Shown here one piece after another: positions 47,241-58,077 of a DNA stretch of 64,000 nt. Origin of the DNA: Chamaecyparis obtusa (Eukaryota; Streptophyta; Pinopsida; Cupressales; Cupressaceae); contig BSBK01005648.1 of assembly GCA_027943335.1 (NCBI GenBank), positions 919,001 to 983,000 of the forward strand, in the 5' to 3' direction. The position numbers and the translations under genes were made by a program. The notes beneath the pieces were generated by a model. It was given only the letters and a program-made list of their open reading frames with translations. It was not told the DNA's origin and made no database searches. Position 1 is the first letter of the stretch; every line of letters begins with the position of its first letter.

Positions 47241-48760
47241 CCACAATTCACCATTTATGATTGCATATCTTATACAGTGAAGTTTAATGGTTCTTTTCTT
47301 GTTATCATCTAACTTAGGGGGTAAAACCATCTTTTGCAAATACTTGACAATGTCCTTGTACCACTCACAACAGTCCATGTTACACACAAAAGGTCTCTGA
47401 TTTTCTTCCAACATATTTATTTGATTTGCATTTAAGTTGCTTTGAGCCATCAACTTTTCTAGGCCCAACCCTCTTACTAGATTTGCAATGTGGATGTCAA
47501 TATTAAACTCTTGAATCCTATTGATCCACCTACATCTCCTTCCTGAAACCTCTTGTTGGACCAAGATATCCTTGACTGTAGCACTTGGAACATAGGCAAC
47601 TATTGTGGCTCCAACTAGATAACATCTAAATGTTTTGATAGCCTTTACCAAGGCATAATCTTGTTTTTCAATAATATCATAATTTAATTCTGCTGCCTGC
47701 AACATCTTATTGAAAAAAGAAATAGGCTTCTCAAAACCATCAGCATTTTTCTGTAATAGTACTACTGCAATAGTGTGGGCAGATGCAAAGGAAAAGATCT
47801 GCATAGGTTTGTTGTAATCTGGTGTTTTCAAGATTGGGGCATGCTTGATAGCCTTTTTAATGTCATTAAAAGTCTGTACTGCTTCCACATTCCACTCAAG
47901 CTTTGCTCCTTTCTTCAACATTCTTGATATGGGAATGCTAATCTCTGCAAAGTTTGTGATAAACCTTCTTAAGAAATTGATGTGTCCTAGAAAAGACTGA
48001 ATCCCCTTGATATTCTTTGGTAATGATAGTTTATCAATAGCTAGCACCCTTTCAGGGTCTATCCTCACCCCATCCTTTGAAACAATATGCCCTAGAAGCT
48101 TTCCTTCTACCACACCAAAAGTTCATTTCTTTGGGTTCAAGGAAACCCCATACTCTAATGCTCTAATGAAAATATTCTCTAGATGTTGGCAATGTTGCTC
48201 CTCCTTGGCTAAAAAAGCCATCAAGTCATCTTGATATACCACCATAAACCTATCAATAAAATCTGCAAAGGCCACATCCATAGCCCTTTGAAAAGTGGCA
48301 CCAGCATTAGTCAACCCAAAAGGCATCCTCACATAAACATATGTCCCCCATGGGGTTGTAAATGTTGTTTTGAATTGCTCTGTGTCTTTGACCATTACCT
48401 AGTTGTAACCAGAAAAACCATCCATCATAGACATTAATTCTAACCCAGTGACCTTTTGTAGCATGTTCTCCATATTTGGTAATCCATAGTTATCCTTCAA
48501 AGAGTTTATGTTAAGATTCCTAAAATCTACACATAACCTGATGTCACCATTTTTCTTTCTAATAGGCACCAAATTTGAAACCCAAGTGGAATGTCTAATA
48601 GGTTTGATTATCCCAGCATCCATCATCTTTTTGAGTTCACCCTACATTTTAGGTGCTAGGGTAGGGTTAACAGGTCTCAACTTTTGTCTAAAAGGTTTTG
48701 TTACTTCCTTGAGTGGAATCTCATGTTGAAAGAGATCCTCTCTATAAGCCTTGAGATCTT
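47241..48760 (-). pseudogene. Ty3-c reverse transcriptase and degenerate RNase H
   Basis: Reverse transcriptase: LRPVNPTLAPKM, GIIKPIRHSTWVSNLVPIRKKNG, RLCVDFRNLN, DGFSGYN, PFGLTNAGATFQRAMD and the active site YQDD at 48225-48236. Stops: TAG at 48642-48644, TAG at 48399-48401 (after GYN, where Gln is usual) and TGA at 48123-48125. All in one frame. RNase H (about 47805-47440) keeps the fold (PISFFNKMLQAAELNYDIIEKQDYALVKAI) but reads FASA where DAS is expected and YVPSA where TDH is expected, so two catalytic Asp are gone. This matches the known decay of the original RNase H in dual-RNase-H elements. Confidence 0.85.
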
Positions 48761-50004
48761 CATAAGACCAAGCAAAAACATGTCTGAATTTTCTGAGGTC
48801 AATCAATTTTTTTCTAATTCTTGGGGACAAACACTTTCCTGTATAAACCTTTTTGGGAACTATTCTTGTTCCCAAGTTTATTTCTTCAAGCTCATTGGTT
48901 TTATCAGTACCAATAGAAAAAATCTTGTCTTTACTATCAAATGTCCTTTCTAGAGAAACTAATCCTTTGGGAACTCTATTTGATTTTAACTTCAAAACCT
49001 CTTTCCCAAAAATGACATCTTTACCATTCACTGTATCAACATAAGTGCTGAAAGCCATTTCTTTATTACCAAAATGGGATTCACATTGGAGGAACCTTAA
49101 TATGTCTTGGTCATCAGAAAAACCCTGCCAATTATCTACATTATCAGGGATGGAAGGCCTGGCTTGTACCTCTATATTAGATATATCTACAAATGTAACA
49201 TATTTAGGTCTGAGGGCCACATTGGCCAACAAGTCTACCATTCTATTTTGACTTCTTTTCACCCAACAAATATTAAAAGCACTAAAGCTTTCAATCTCAT
49301 CCCACACTGCATTCCTATACTGCTTTAATTTCTGATTTTTTGGAGCATACTTTGATCTAACTTGGGAAAAAACTAACTCAGAGTCACCAATTACATTCAA
49401 GCAATATATACCATGCCTTGATGCCAACCTTAGACCTATTAATAGAGCCTCATATTCTGCAACATTATTTGTACATGAAAATAACAAAGTAAAGGATAAT
49501 TTGAAAATTTTACCATTTAGAGATATGAGCAATATTCTAGCTCCGGACCCTTCCTTTGAATTTGCTCCATCAAAGTACATGGTCCATAAACTATCAAGGT
49601 CAATCCATCCTTCCTGGTTTTCTGACTTGTGGACTAGCTCAACATCCCCCTCTACTTCCTTACCTTGAACCTTGAAAGCATTAATGTCAGTATCAAGGAA
49701 ATAATTCATGGTATCTTCTTCTTCCTCTTCAATCATATGTGGAGTTCTAGATTCCCTAGTGACCTTGATATTCTGTCCTTCCAAATTAAAAGTAGCAAAT
49801 GACAAGTCACACTGTATACTGCCTCCCATAGAAGCACTCCACATTCTTGATAGTAGCATCCCATACTGGGGAGGAATATCCACTACCAAGACACTCATGG
49901 TCAATTGTGTATTGGGGTATGTAGCTAGTTTGTAAGATAGGGCCTTGATAGTACCTACAACTAGTACCTCCCTTGAATCCATTCCTTGACACCTACCATG
50001 GGGT
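48761..50004 (-). pseudogene. Ty3-c protease C-terminal part and archaeal-type RNase H
   Basis: One open piece (49982-48642). Residues about 1-65 are the protease C-terminal part (LVVDIPPQYGMLLSRMW, then MGGSIQCDLSFA). After an acidic linker, residues about 132-257 (49589-49212) form the second-type RNase H: Asp in MYFDGANSK (138), Glu in NNVAEYEAL (176), Asp in VIGDSEL (200) and Asp in MVDLLANVAL (250), all four kept. A linker leads to the reverse transcriptase start. In published Tat elements the extra RNase H is usually described after the ordinary one; here it lies before reverse transcriptase. The solo LTR at 50005 cuts the protease. Confidence 0.85.
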
Positions 50005-51221
50005 TGATGGAATATGGATGAAGTGACTGAGAGGGGGGGGGGGTTGAATCAGTCAACCATAAAAACACTTCACTATTTATTCTTTTGCAGATCCCTTAGG
50101 ATATCTTAACAATGTTATCTGTTTTAGCACTCGGTAAATAGATTGCAGTAACTTTGAAGATGCAGAAAGTATTATCAATATTATCTTTAGATATTCATCA
50201 GCACATGTATATGATTGAGAAAGCAATTAAGAACACAAGAGACACAAGATTTAACGTGGAAACCCAATATGGGAAAAACCACCAATGTATCTAGATACTG
50301 ATTTTCACTTTTTTGAAGTGATGCCCGGTTAGAAGCCAACCCGGTAAAAGGTTACAAAACACACTGTTAGGTGTGACCTTGTTAGAGGATTTAAAACACC
50401 CTGCAAGGAGTGGCCTGGTAAGAGGTCTTGAAAACAATTCAATGGAATTGTCACCTTGTTAGAGGATTTACATTATGGTTGTTAAACCAACTCGGTTAAG
50501 AGATTTAGAATTCACTGTTACAATGATAAGAAGGTAACAATGAGAAAGTAACCTGTATAATAATGCAACTGTCTTGCTGATTACAGATCTCTGTTCTGCA
50601 TAATTTTGATCCTTTCTGATCAAATAAATCTCTGCTGCTCCTCAAGGATATCTGAACATCCTTCACAAATTCGCATATACCTTTCCTTCTTTTCTTCTGT
50701 AAATCTTCTGCTATATTCTTGTTACTTTTCACATTTGACATTTTATATATATGACTTTGGATTTGTCAAATCGACATTATTTAGTATAACAATCGGCTGA
50801 ATTAAGTAAACTCTATTTGCAAAAATCCTTCAAGGGCCGACAGTGCTCGGTGACCATATCTTTCTATAATCTTTCGGTGACCGAGGGAACTCGGTAAACA
50901 CCGACAATTCTTTACCTTTGATAACCGACTGAACTCGGTAAACAGTATCTTTTCTCGATGACCGACTGAACTCGGTAAACACTAAACTTTCTTCGGCAAC
51001 CGAGTGAACTCGGTAAACACTAAATTTTCTTCGGCAACCGAGTGAACTCGGTAAATACTACTTTTCTTCGATAACCGAGTGGACTCGGTAAGCATTAATA
51101 TTCCTGTCTGGCAGACCGACTGAGCTCGGTAGGAGCTGATTGCTGCGGACTATGACATAGTGTGACATCAAAGACAATACATAATTGAGTAGCAATTTCC
51201 TTCAGACAATTGTTTCCAATA
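50005..51221 (-). mobile_element. Solo copia LTR (1,217 bp) inside Ty3-c protease
   Basis: Left edge TGATGGAATATGGATG equals the inner end of the Copia-d LTR; right edge ...AATTGTTTCCAATA is its outer end (CA changed to TA). Flanks are the 5-bp duplication GGGGT at 50000-50004 and 51222-51226. No internal element sequence remains, so it is a solo LTR left by recombination between two LTRs. Orientation is minus. Relative to Copia-d it has an expanded array of CCGAG/CTCGG palindromes. Confidence 0.93.
50836..51131. repeat. Eight-copy CCGAG-N4-CTCGG array in solo LTR
   Basis: CTCGG cores at 50846, 50890, 50934, 50971, 51009, 51047, 51084 and 51125, spaced 37-44 bp. The typical unit is AACCGAGTGAACTCGGTAAAC followed by a T-rich spacer. 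Each unit is a short palindrome. Copia-d has about four such sites in the same part of its LTR. Confidence 0.85.
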
Positions 51222-51564
51222 GGGGTGTGTCCACCTTTAATCCCAATGACTTCATAACCTCAGTAGGCATAACAGTATTTGATGCTCCAGAATCAATCAT
51301 ACAATTTTTTAGCAACTTTCCATTTATCTGCAGAGTCAAGAAAAAAGGATCAACTATTCCTACTGTAGTACTAACAACATTTGTATCCAAATAAATTTGG
51401 GGAATTTCAAAAAAAATCTCCTCACTAAAATTTCCATCTTCATCGTTCATAGTTTCTATTTGTCTCTCAGTTCCTTCTATTTTTTGAAAATCCATAGATA
51501 CTACACCATTTACCCAATTTAAGGCCTTTTCTTTGTGTTCTTCTATTCCCATCATCTCTAGCAA
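51222..51564 (-). pseudogene. Ty3-c protease N-terminal part
   Basis: Retropepsin active site MIDSGASNTVM (Asp near 51294) after the strand PFFLTLQINGKLLKNC. The frame runs into the solo LTR at 51221 and the domain resumes at 50004, so the LTR insertion splits one protease domain. A stop lies between this piece and gag, near 51570. Confidence 0.85.
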
Positions 51565-51582
51565 TGGAACTTTAACAGTAAT

Positions 51583-53960
51583 CTAAGACAACAATTTACT
51601 CATATCAATTGGGACATATTTTGAATTAGAGATATATGGCTTTGAATTTGCAACTTCTTTATCAATCTCCTGGATGGATATGTCTGTAGTTTTTTTATTA
51701 TGGGCTTCATTTTCTTTCTGCATAGCTGGAACAACCTCAGTTGTGGGTTTGGATTTTATCTTATAAACAATGTTAGGTTTATCATTTTTCTTTATTTTGA
51801 CCTTATTAATAGCACTGGTATCTTTAGACTTGTCCTGTGATGTTTTTACATCTTTGTCCGTTTTCTTGATGAAAATTCCAGCAAGCTTCTGATTTGGACT
51901 ACCAATCACTTTGTTTCTCAGGTTGTAATTTGTTTTAGCTTGAGTAACCATGTCTATTGTTATTAAGGAAATTTCCTCATCAAAAGGCCTCCTTAAAACA
52001 ACCACTTCCTTATCCCTCAAAACATTGGATTGGACATTATCAAATTCACTATCCTCATCTGAAAAAACTTGTTGATGGTAGGATTCAGTTTTGGCCTGAG
52101 AATTAAAAACATCCTGATTTTCATCCTCTTCAGTAGAGTCAACCTCATCCCAAAAATGGGAGGAAACCATTCCACATCCTTGGTCATCATAAGGTTTTTC
52201 CTCATTAGACTCTTGTTCATCTTGTGAAGAGACACTCTGGGATATGACACAATAATTAGGATCATGTGGTGACTGACAAGAAATACACCATGGGACCTCT
52301 TCCACCACATTCATTGAGTTTCTTTGCAATGGATCTGGTGTCCTATCATTTGGTTTATCCTTTCTTTCAGGAAGAATAGGCTTCCCATCTTTCCATTGAG
52401 TATTATAAGGATAATTCTGCATTCTTGGTAACTTGCTAAAATTATTAAAAGGAGGCTTAACTCCTATAATTTTATTATTTCTATTTTCACCAAGCTTCAA
52501 GTCCTTTATTGCTTTCAATATCTGCTTTAAGCTATCATCATCCTTAGGTTTTACACTCACAAGCTTTCCTGGATCCTTTCTATTGAGTAATGGTGATTTG
52601 TTGTCTTCCCTTCTTCCCAGCTTTCCTAAAATTCTTCAGTTACTCTCTATGTTCACAACTAATTTGTAAGCTTCAACAAGACTCCTTGGATTTTTGTCTC
52701 TCAAAAGTTAGCCCATCTTAGAGTCAAAAGTATTTAAATATGTGACAAGACACACTCTGTCATCTAGTCTGGCGACTTGCAATAACTTATGCATGGCCTT
52801 TTGGAATCTAACATTAAACTCAACAACATCCTCATTGAAATTCTTTTTTATGTTATTAAATTCATTCAGCATAAAACCCTCATGTCTTTTGTCACCATAT
52901 TGTTCTTTGAAACAATTCCTAAGCTGATCCCATGAACCTATGCTACCATGTGGCAAAGCCCTAAACCAATCCCTTGAATCTTTTGTTAGAGATTGTATAA
53001 ATAATTTCATTATAACATCATTAGGCACAATGTTATAATCATCAATTACATAAATAAACTTTTTTAGGTGTTCTTCACAAGTAACAACATTACTTCTAGT
53101 AAATTTAGGGAGCTTCTTCCTAATTTCTTCAAGAATAGGGTTAGGATACCTAGGGATGCCAGTGAAAACTAATTTTTTACATCTTTCATGAATAGGCCCT
53201 GTATTGGATATACCAACACCATGAGATGTAGATGCATTAGTGTTTGTTATGGTAGAGCTTTTGAGCCCTCCTAGTGGGGGAACACCAGTTGTGTGACTAG
53301 CTATGTTTGCAACATTAGTTCCTTATGTCATGGTGGAATTAGCAAAGTTTGTGGGTCTTGTATACCATCTTAGAAAATCAATCTTCTTTCTCATTTCTAA
53401 TGATGAAGCTTCTAATTCTACCTTTTCAAGTTCTTTAGCTAACAATTCATGTTCCTTTTTAGCCTTTTCAAGGTCTACTTCCAACCTTAAAGTTTGATCC
53501 ATAGGGATCTTAGGACCCATAGGTTCCTTGATTGAAATACCAGCTACCTTTTTCTTTCCCTTATCCTTTGGATCCCTTGTTTCAAAAATCTAGTGAACAA
53601 CAGGCTATTCACTTGTTTGTTCAAAAATTGGAACATGATTTATAGCCTCTAAATTTAACAGTTGCCTTCTTAATTGGTCAGCCCTTATCATGGCATGTCT
53701 GACTTTTTCTTCTTTTTCCTTTTCTCTTTTCTGCCTAATAGATGCTTGTTCATGAATTCTCCTTTCCAACTTATACACTTTCTCAAATATTTCCTCAGAA
53801 TCAGGCAAAGTTGTTTCAGACTCAACCTGTTGTGCTTGGGGCTCTTCTTGTTGATCCTGAGATTCATGGAGGCCCTGGGGCAATGATTAACCAAGGGTGA
53901 AAGGGGGAACAAAATCTTGTCCACCCCTACTTTTACTTCTAGATCTTCTCTCTCCCCCAT
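51583..53960 (-). pseudogene. Ty3-c gag, broken
   Basis: N-terminal Gln/Glu-rich coiled coil (EKVYKLERRIHEQASIRQKR, 53883-53605; second helix 53520-53323), then the gag domain (53028-52708: LFIQSLTKDSRDWFRALP, WDQLRNCFKEQYGDK, FNVRFQKAMHKLLQ) and a long Lys/Asp/Ser-rich C-terminal part (52560-51583). At 52249-52287 lies an odd zinc knuckle, CISCQSPHDPNYC (CX2CX3HX4C, one residue shorter before His than usual). Stops separate the pieces near 53605, 53320, 52706 and 52620. The true start is not clear; coding signal begins near 53960. Confidence 0.75.
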
Positions 53961-54145
53961 ACCATCTGTTTGGGACTATTTTCCTATTGTGGGGTAATTT
54001 TTCACCCTCTCTCTCTGTAGGGGAATAATAATCCTCATACTAGTTTAAACCCAGATCAACCACCTCCTCATATTCTGAGACATTTCCTTCCTGACTAGGA
54101 GGAGCAAGACCTTCCTGTCTTGAGCTCCCGTTTTGTTTCTAGGTA
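53961..54145 (-). other. Ty3-c leader next to gag, cut by Copia-d
   Basis: Leader or start of gag between the gag coding signal and the Copia-d insertion. The piece beyond the insertion is at 60927-61266. No certain start codon. Confidence 0.5.
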
Positions 54146-54150
54146 AGAGA

Positions 54151-55210
54151 TGTTGGAAACAATTGTCTGAATAAAATTGCTACTCAAATTATGTATTGTC
54201 TTTGATGTCACACAATGTCATAGTCCACAACATTTAGTACCTACCGAGCTCAGTTGGTCTGCCTGGCATTAAAAATAGTGTGTACCGAGTTCAATCAGTT
54301 ATCGAAGAAAAAGGATTATCAGTGTTTACCGAGTTCCCTCGGTCTCCGAAAGATTGTAGAAAGTTATGGTCACCGAGCACTGTCAGCCCTTGAAGGATCT
54401 TTGCAAATAAAGTTTGCTTATTTTAGCCGACTATTATACTAAGTAATGCCAATTTGACAAATCTAAAATCATATAAATAAAAGGTCAAATGTGAAAAATA
54501 AACAAGAAATAGAAGAAGATATATAGAAGAAAGACAGGAAAGGTGTGTGCGAAATTGTGAAGGATGATCAGATATCCTTGAGGAGCAGCAGAGATATATT
54601 CGATCAGGAAGGATCACACTTATACATAACAGAGATCTGTAATTAGCAAGGCAGTTGCATTATTATACAGGTCATTTTCATTGTTACCTTTTTATCATTG
54701 TAATAGTGAATTCTAAATCTCTTAACCGAGTTGGTTTAACAACCATATTGTAAATCCTCTAACAAGGTGACAATTCCATTGAATTGTTCTCAAGACCTCT
54801 TACCAGGCCACTCCTAGCAGGGTGATTAAATCCTCTAACAAGGTCACACCTAACAGTGTGTTTTGTAACCTTTTACCAGGTTGGCTTCTAACCGGGCATC
54901 ACTTCAGAAAAGTGAAAATCAGTATCTAGATACATTGGTGGTTTTTCCCATATTGGGTTTCCACGTTAAATTCTGTGTCTCTTGTGTTCTTAATGGTTAT
55001 CTTAATCATATACAAGTGCTGATGAAAATCTAAAAGATAATTTTACTAATACTTTCTGCATCTACAAAGTTACTACAATCTATTTACCGAGTGTTAAACA
55101 GATAATATTCATTAAGATATCCTAAGGGATCTGGAAAGAAATAATTGTTAAGTGTTTTATGGTTGACTGATTCACCCCCCCCTCTCAGTCACTTCATCCA
55201 TATTCCATCA
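54151..55210 (+). repeat. Copia-d 5' LTR (1,060 bp)
   Basis: Starts TGTTGGAAACAATTGTCTG and ends CATCCATATTCCATCA. TATA-like TATAAATAA at 54472-54480; about four ACCGAG palindromic sites upstream (54243-54380). Near the inner end is a run of eight C; the 3' LTR has twelve. Confidence 0.93.
54472..54480 (+). promoter_or_regulatory. Copia-d LTR TATA box
   Basis: TATAAATAA downstream of the ACCGAG sites; the same sequence is in the 3' LTR near 60179. Confidence 0.6.
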
Positions 55211-55212
55211 AT

Positions 55213-55224
55213 TGGTATCAGAGC
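55213..55224 (+). other. Copia-d primer-binding site
   Basis: TGGTATCAGAGC, perfect Met-type site, two bases inside the LTR. Confidence 0.9.
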
Positions 55225-55272
55225 TTTTGGTGCTTGCAGGAAGGGTTTCAAGGACCTAAGCTAAAGATCAGG

Positions 55273-56211
55273 ATGTCTTACAAGAGAGAAATTCTGAAGC
55301 TCAATAGAGATAACTTTTCAGCATGGCAAGGTCTCACGAGACTTCATCTAGCTTCCATTGGTGATTCAGGATGCAAATACATTGATGAAGAATACACAGT
55401 TCCTACTGGCGCATTAACTGTTGAAGACATTGCAGAGAAAAAGAATCATAACACCATGATGATAGACATTGCATCAGCTCTCAGCTATGAAGAATTTGAT
55501 GATATTAAAGAATGCACTACTGCATATGAAATGTGGATCACACTGAAGAAAATATATGGTGGTGATGCAAATGTGAAAAGAGCCAAAGCAGAAAGCCTAA
55601 GAGGACAGTTTGACAAGATGAATATGAAAGAAGATGAAAACATTGCAAAATATGTTGAAAGGATCAAAGCAAGTGTTAGTGCAATTAGAGCTTCTGGAGG
55701 AACAATCTCAGATGAAACTGTTATAAGCAAGGTACTTAGAACATTACTCCCTATCTATGCAATAAGAGTATCAGCTATTCAAGAAAGAAGATGTGAAACA
55801 AACCACAATATAACTTTGGATGCTTTAGTTGGAAGATTGACAGCCTTTGAATTAGACAACTATGACAACTATGTTCCAAATTCCAAAAATCTTGAGTCAG
55901 CATTTGAAGCCAAGGTTTCACTAAGGAAGAACAAGAAAATAAAAGAAGTTTAGTTAGAAAGTGAAGAAGTATCAGAAGAAAGTTCTGATAGTGATCTTGA
56001 AATTGTAGAAGCATTACTTGCAAAGAAATACTCTAAAGGGAAAGGTAAATATAAAGGTAAAACTCCTTTAATCTATTTTTCATGTGAAGAAATTGGACAT
56101 ATTGCAGCTAGGTGCCCAAACAAGTAGGCCAAGGAAGAGAAGAGAGGTCACAAGTACTATGGAAAAAATAATTTCAAATCATTCAAGGATAAAGGTAAGA
56201 AAACATGTTTT
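55273..56211 (+). pseudogene. Copia-d gag
   Basis: ATG at 55273 (MSYKREILKLNRDNF) is the first ATG after the primer site in the polyprotein frame. Gag domain: FSAWQGLTRLHLASIG, TAYEMWITLKKIYGGD, AESLRGQFDKMNM. Zinc knuckle at 56074-56115 reads YFSCEEIGHIAARC with Tyr in place of the first Cys, as in Copia-c. TAG at 55951-55953 and 56125-56127 interrupt the frame on each side of the knuckle. Confidence 0.88.
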
Positions 56212-58077
56212 ATGGCTAAAGATTTTGATGATAGTGAAGAAGAAATTGTCTTTATTGCTATAAAAGATGAATCTGATGATGATGAAGATAAGATGGCACT
56301 TATTTCTCATATAAGCGAAGATGATATATGGATAATAGATAGTGGATGTTCACACCACATGACTGGTGACAAGACAAAATTTGAATACCTAGAAGACTGT
56401 GATAGTGGCAATGTAAGATTTGGAAACAATGAACCTTGTTGTATAAAAGGAAAAGGAAGAATCTCATTAACCAAAGAACTCATATGTGATAATGCTTATT
56501 GGGTTGAAGGACTAAAACATAATCTTCTAAGTGTAGCACAGCTAATCAACACTGGTTTCAAGGTTGAATTCATGAATAGTAAAGCAAGACTGCTGGATGG
56601 AAAAGAAAAACTCATTAGATCAGGCAAACAAACAAAAGGTAACTTATTTTATCTTGATCTCAGTGAATATTCATGTTTTATTGTTCAAATTGAGGAAAGT
56701 TGGCTATGGCACAAAAGGTTATGTCATGTGAATTTTGATAACATGATGAAAATAAGAAAATTCAAGAAGGTAAGAGGCATTCCTACTTTGAAGAAACCTG
56801 ATACTGGTCTATGTAAGAATTGTCAGATTGGCAAAATGAGTAAGACTAGTTTTAAGAGTAAGAACTATCAGTCTAAAGAGATTTTAGAAATTGTGCATAC
56901 TGATTTATGTGGACCTATTGGAATAGAAAACTATACTGGAGATAAATTCTTTATTCTTTTCGTTGATGATTATTCTAGAATGATGACTGTTATGTATTTA
57001 AGAGAAAAGTCAGAAGCATTTGAAAAATTCAAATGGTACTTGGCAAGAGTGGAAAAGGAAACGGGGAAAAGATTGAAATGCTTAAGATTAGACAGAGGTG
57101 GTGAATTCATCTCCCATGAATTTAACAACTTTTGCATTGAAAGAGGAATCAAAAGACAGGTATCAGCTCCTAGAACTCCTGAGCAGAATGGAATTGCAGA
57201 AAGAAGAAATAGATCTATTATGGATTGTGCAAGGACTCTAATGATAGAAAAGAACATCGCCATAAAGTACTGGAAGGAAGCTATCAACACTGCAGTTCAT
57301 ACCTTGAACCGAGTACAATTGAAGAAAGACACATTCAAAACTCCTTATGAATTATGGTATGGCTATAAACCCAATGTAAGTTACATGAAAGTATTTGGTA
57401 GCAAGTGTTATATCTTAAAAGAATCCAGAAGAAATAAATTTGATGTGAAAAGTGATGAAGGAATATTCCTAGGATATTCTAGCAAAAGCAAGGCATACAA
57501 ATGTCTGAACTTGTCTACTCACAAAGTCATAGAAAGTATACATGTAAAATTTGATGAGTTTGCAGAAAAGACTGGAGAAGAAAGCAAAAGGGAACTTGAA
57601 AACTACAGGAGATTTGTTTACATTGAACCTGAAACTTTTCCAGACACAACTATCAATGAGGAAATTATATCTATCAAGCCTAGCACAGTAACCGAGTCAC
57701 AGGAAGAAGTTCAAAATGAGTCACAGGAAGAAGTTCAAACCGAGTCACAAGAAGAAATTCAAACCGAGTCTCAGCCTGAAGTTACCGAGCAAATATCTAC
57801 CGAGCCAGAGCAACCTGAAGAAGAGATCCTAGAAGACAACAACATGACTCATTCAAAAAGCAAGGAACCTATACTAGCCAAATATGTCAGAAGGCATCAT
57901 ACACCAGATCAAATCATTGGAAACAAATCAAATGGTACTATGACAAGAAGTAAGCTAAAAGGTACATGTCTGCTTACTGATTTTGAACCTAGAAATATCA
58001 AAGATGCATTGAAAAATGAAAGTTGGATTGAAGCAATGAATGAAGAATTAGAACAAATACAAAAGAACAAAACATGA
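56212..58077 (+). pseudogene. Copia-d protease and integrase
   Basis: 621 codons open. Protease WIIDSGCSHHMTG with DSG at 56338-56346. Integrase zinc ligands LWHKRLCH and GLCKNC (residues about 167-204), catalytic Asp 231 (VHTDLCG), Asp 294 (CLRLDRGGEF) and Glu 330 (NGIAERRNRS); the last two are 35 apart. C-terminal GIFLGYSSKSKAYKCLN. A Glu/Gln/Ser/Thr-rich linker with a 24-bp tandem repeat follows, then the start of reverse transcriptase. A TGA at 58075-58077 stands where the relatives have Trp. Confidence 0.9.
57694..57786 (+). repeat. 24-bp coding tandem repeat in linker
   Basis: Units begin GAGTCACAGGAAGAAGTTCA at 57694, 57718 and 57742, with a diverged 21-bp unit at 57766. They encode ESQEEVQ-type octapeptides. 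Copia-c has fewer, more diverged units. Confidence 0.9.

Noticed and set aside
48231..49328. Several plus-strand frames of 60-90 codons
   Set aside because: Antisense shadows of the Ty3-c reverse transcriptase and RNase H frame.
50836..51131. Regular direct repeats resembling a CRISPR array
   Set aside because: The spacers are near-identical, not unique. It lies inside a plant LTR and is a tandem palindrome array.
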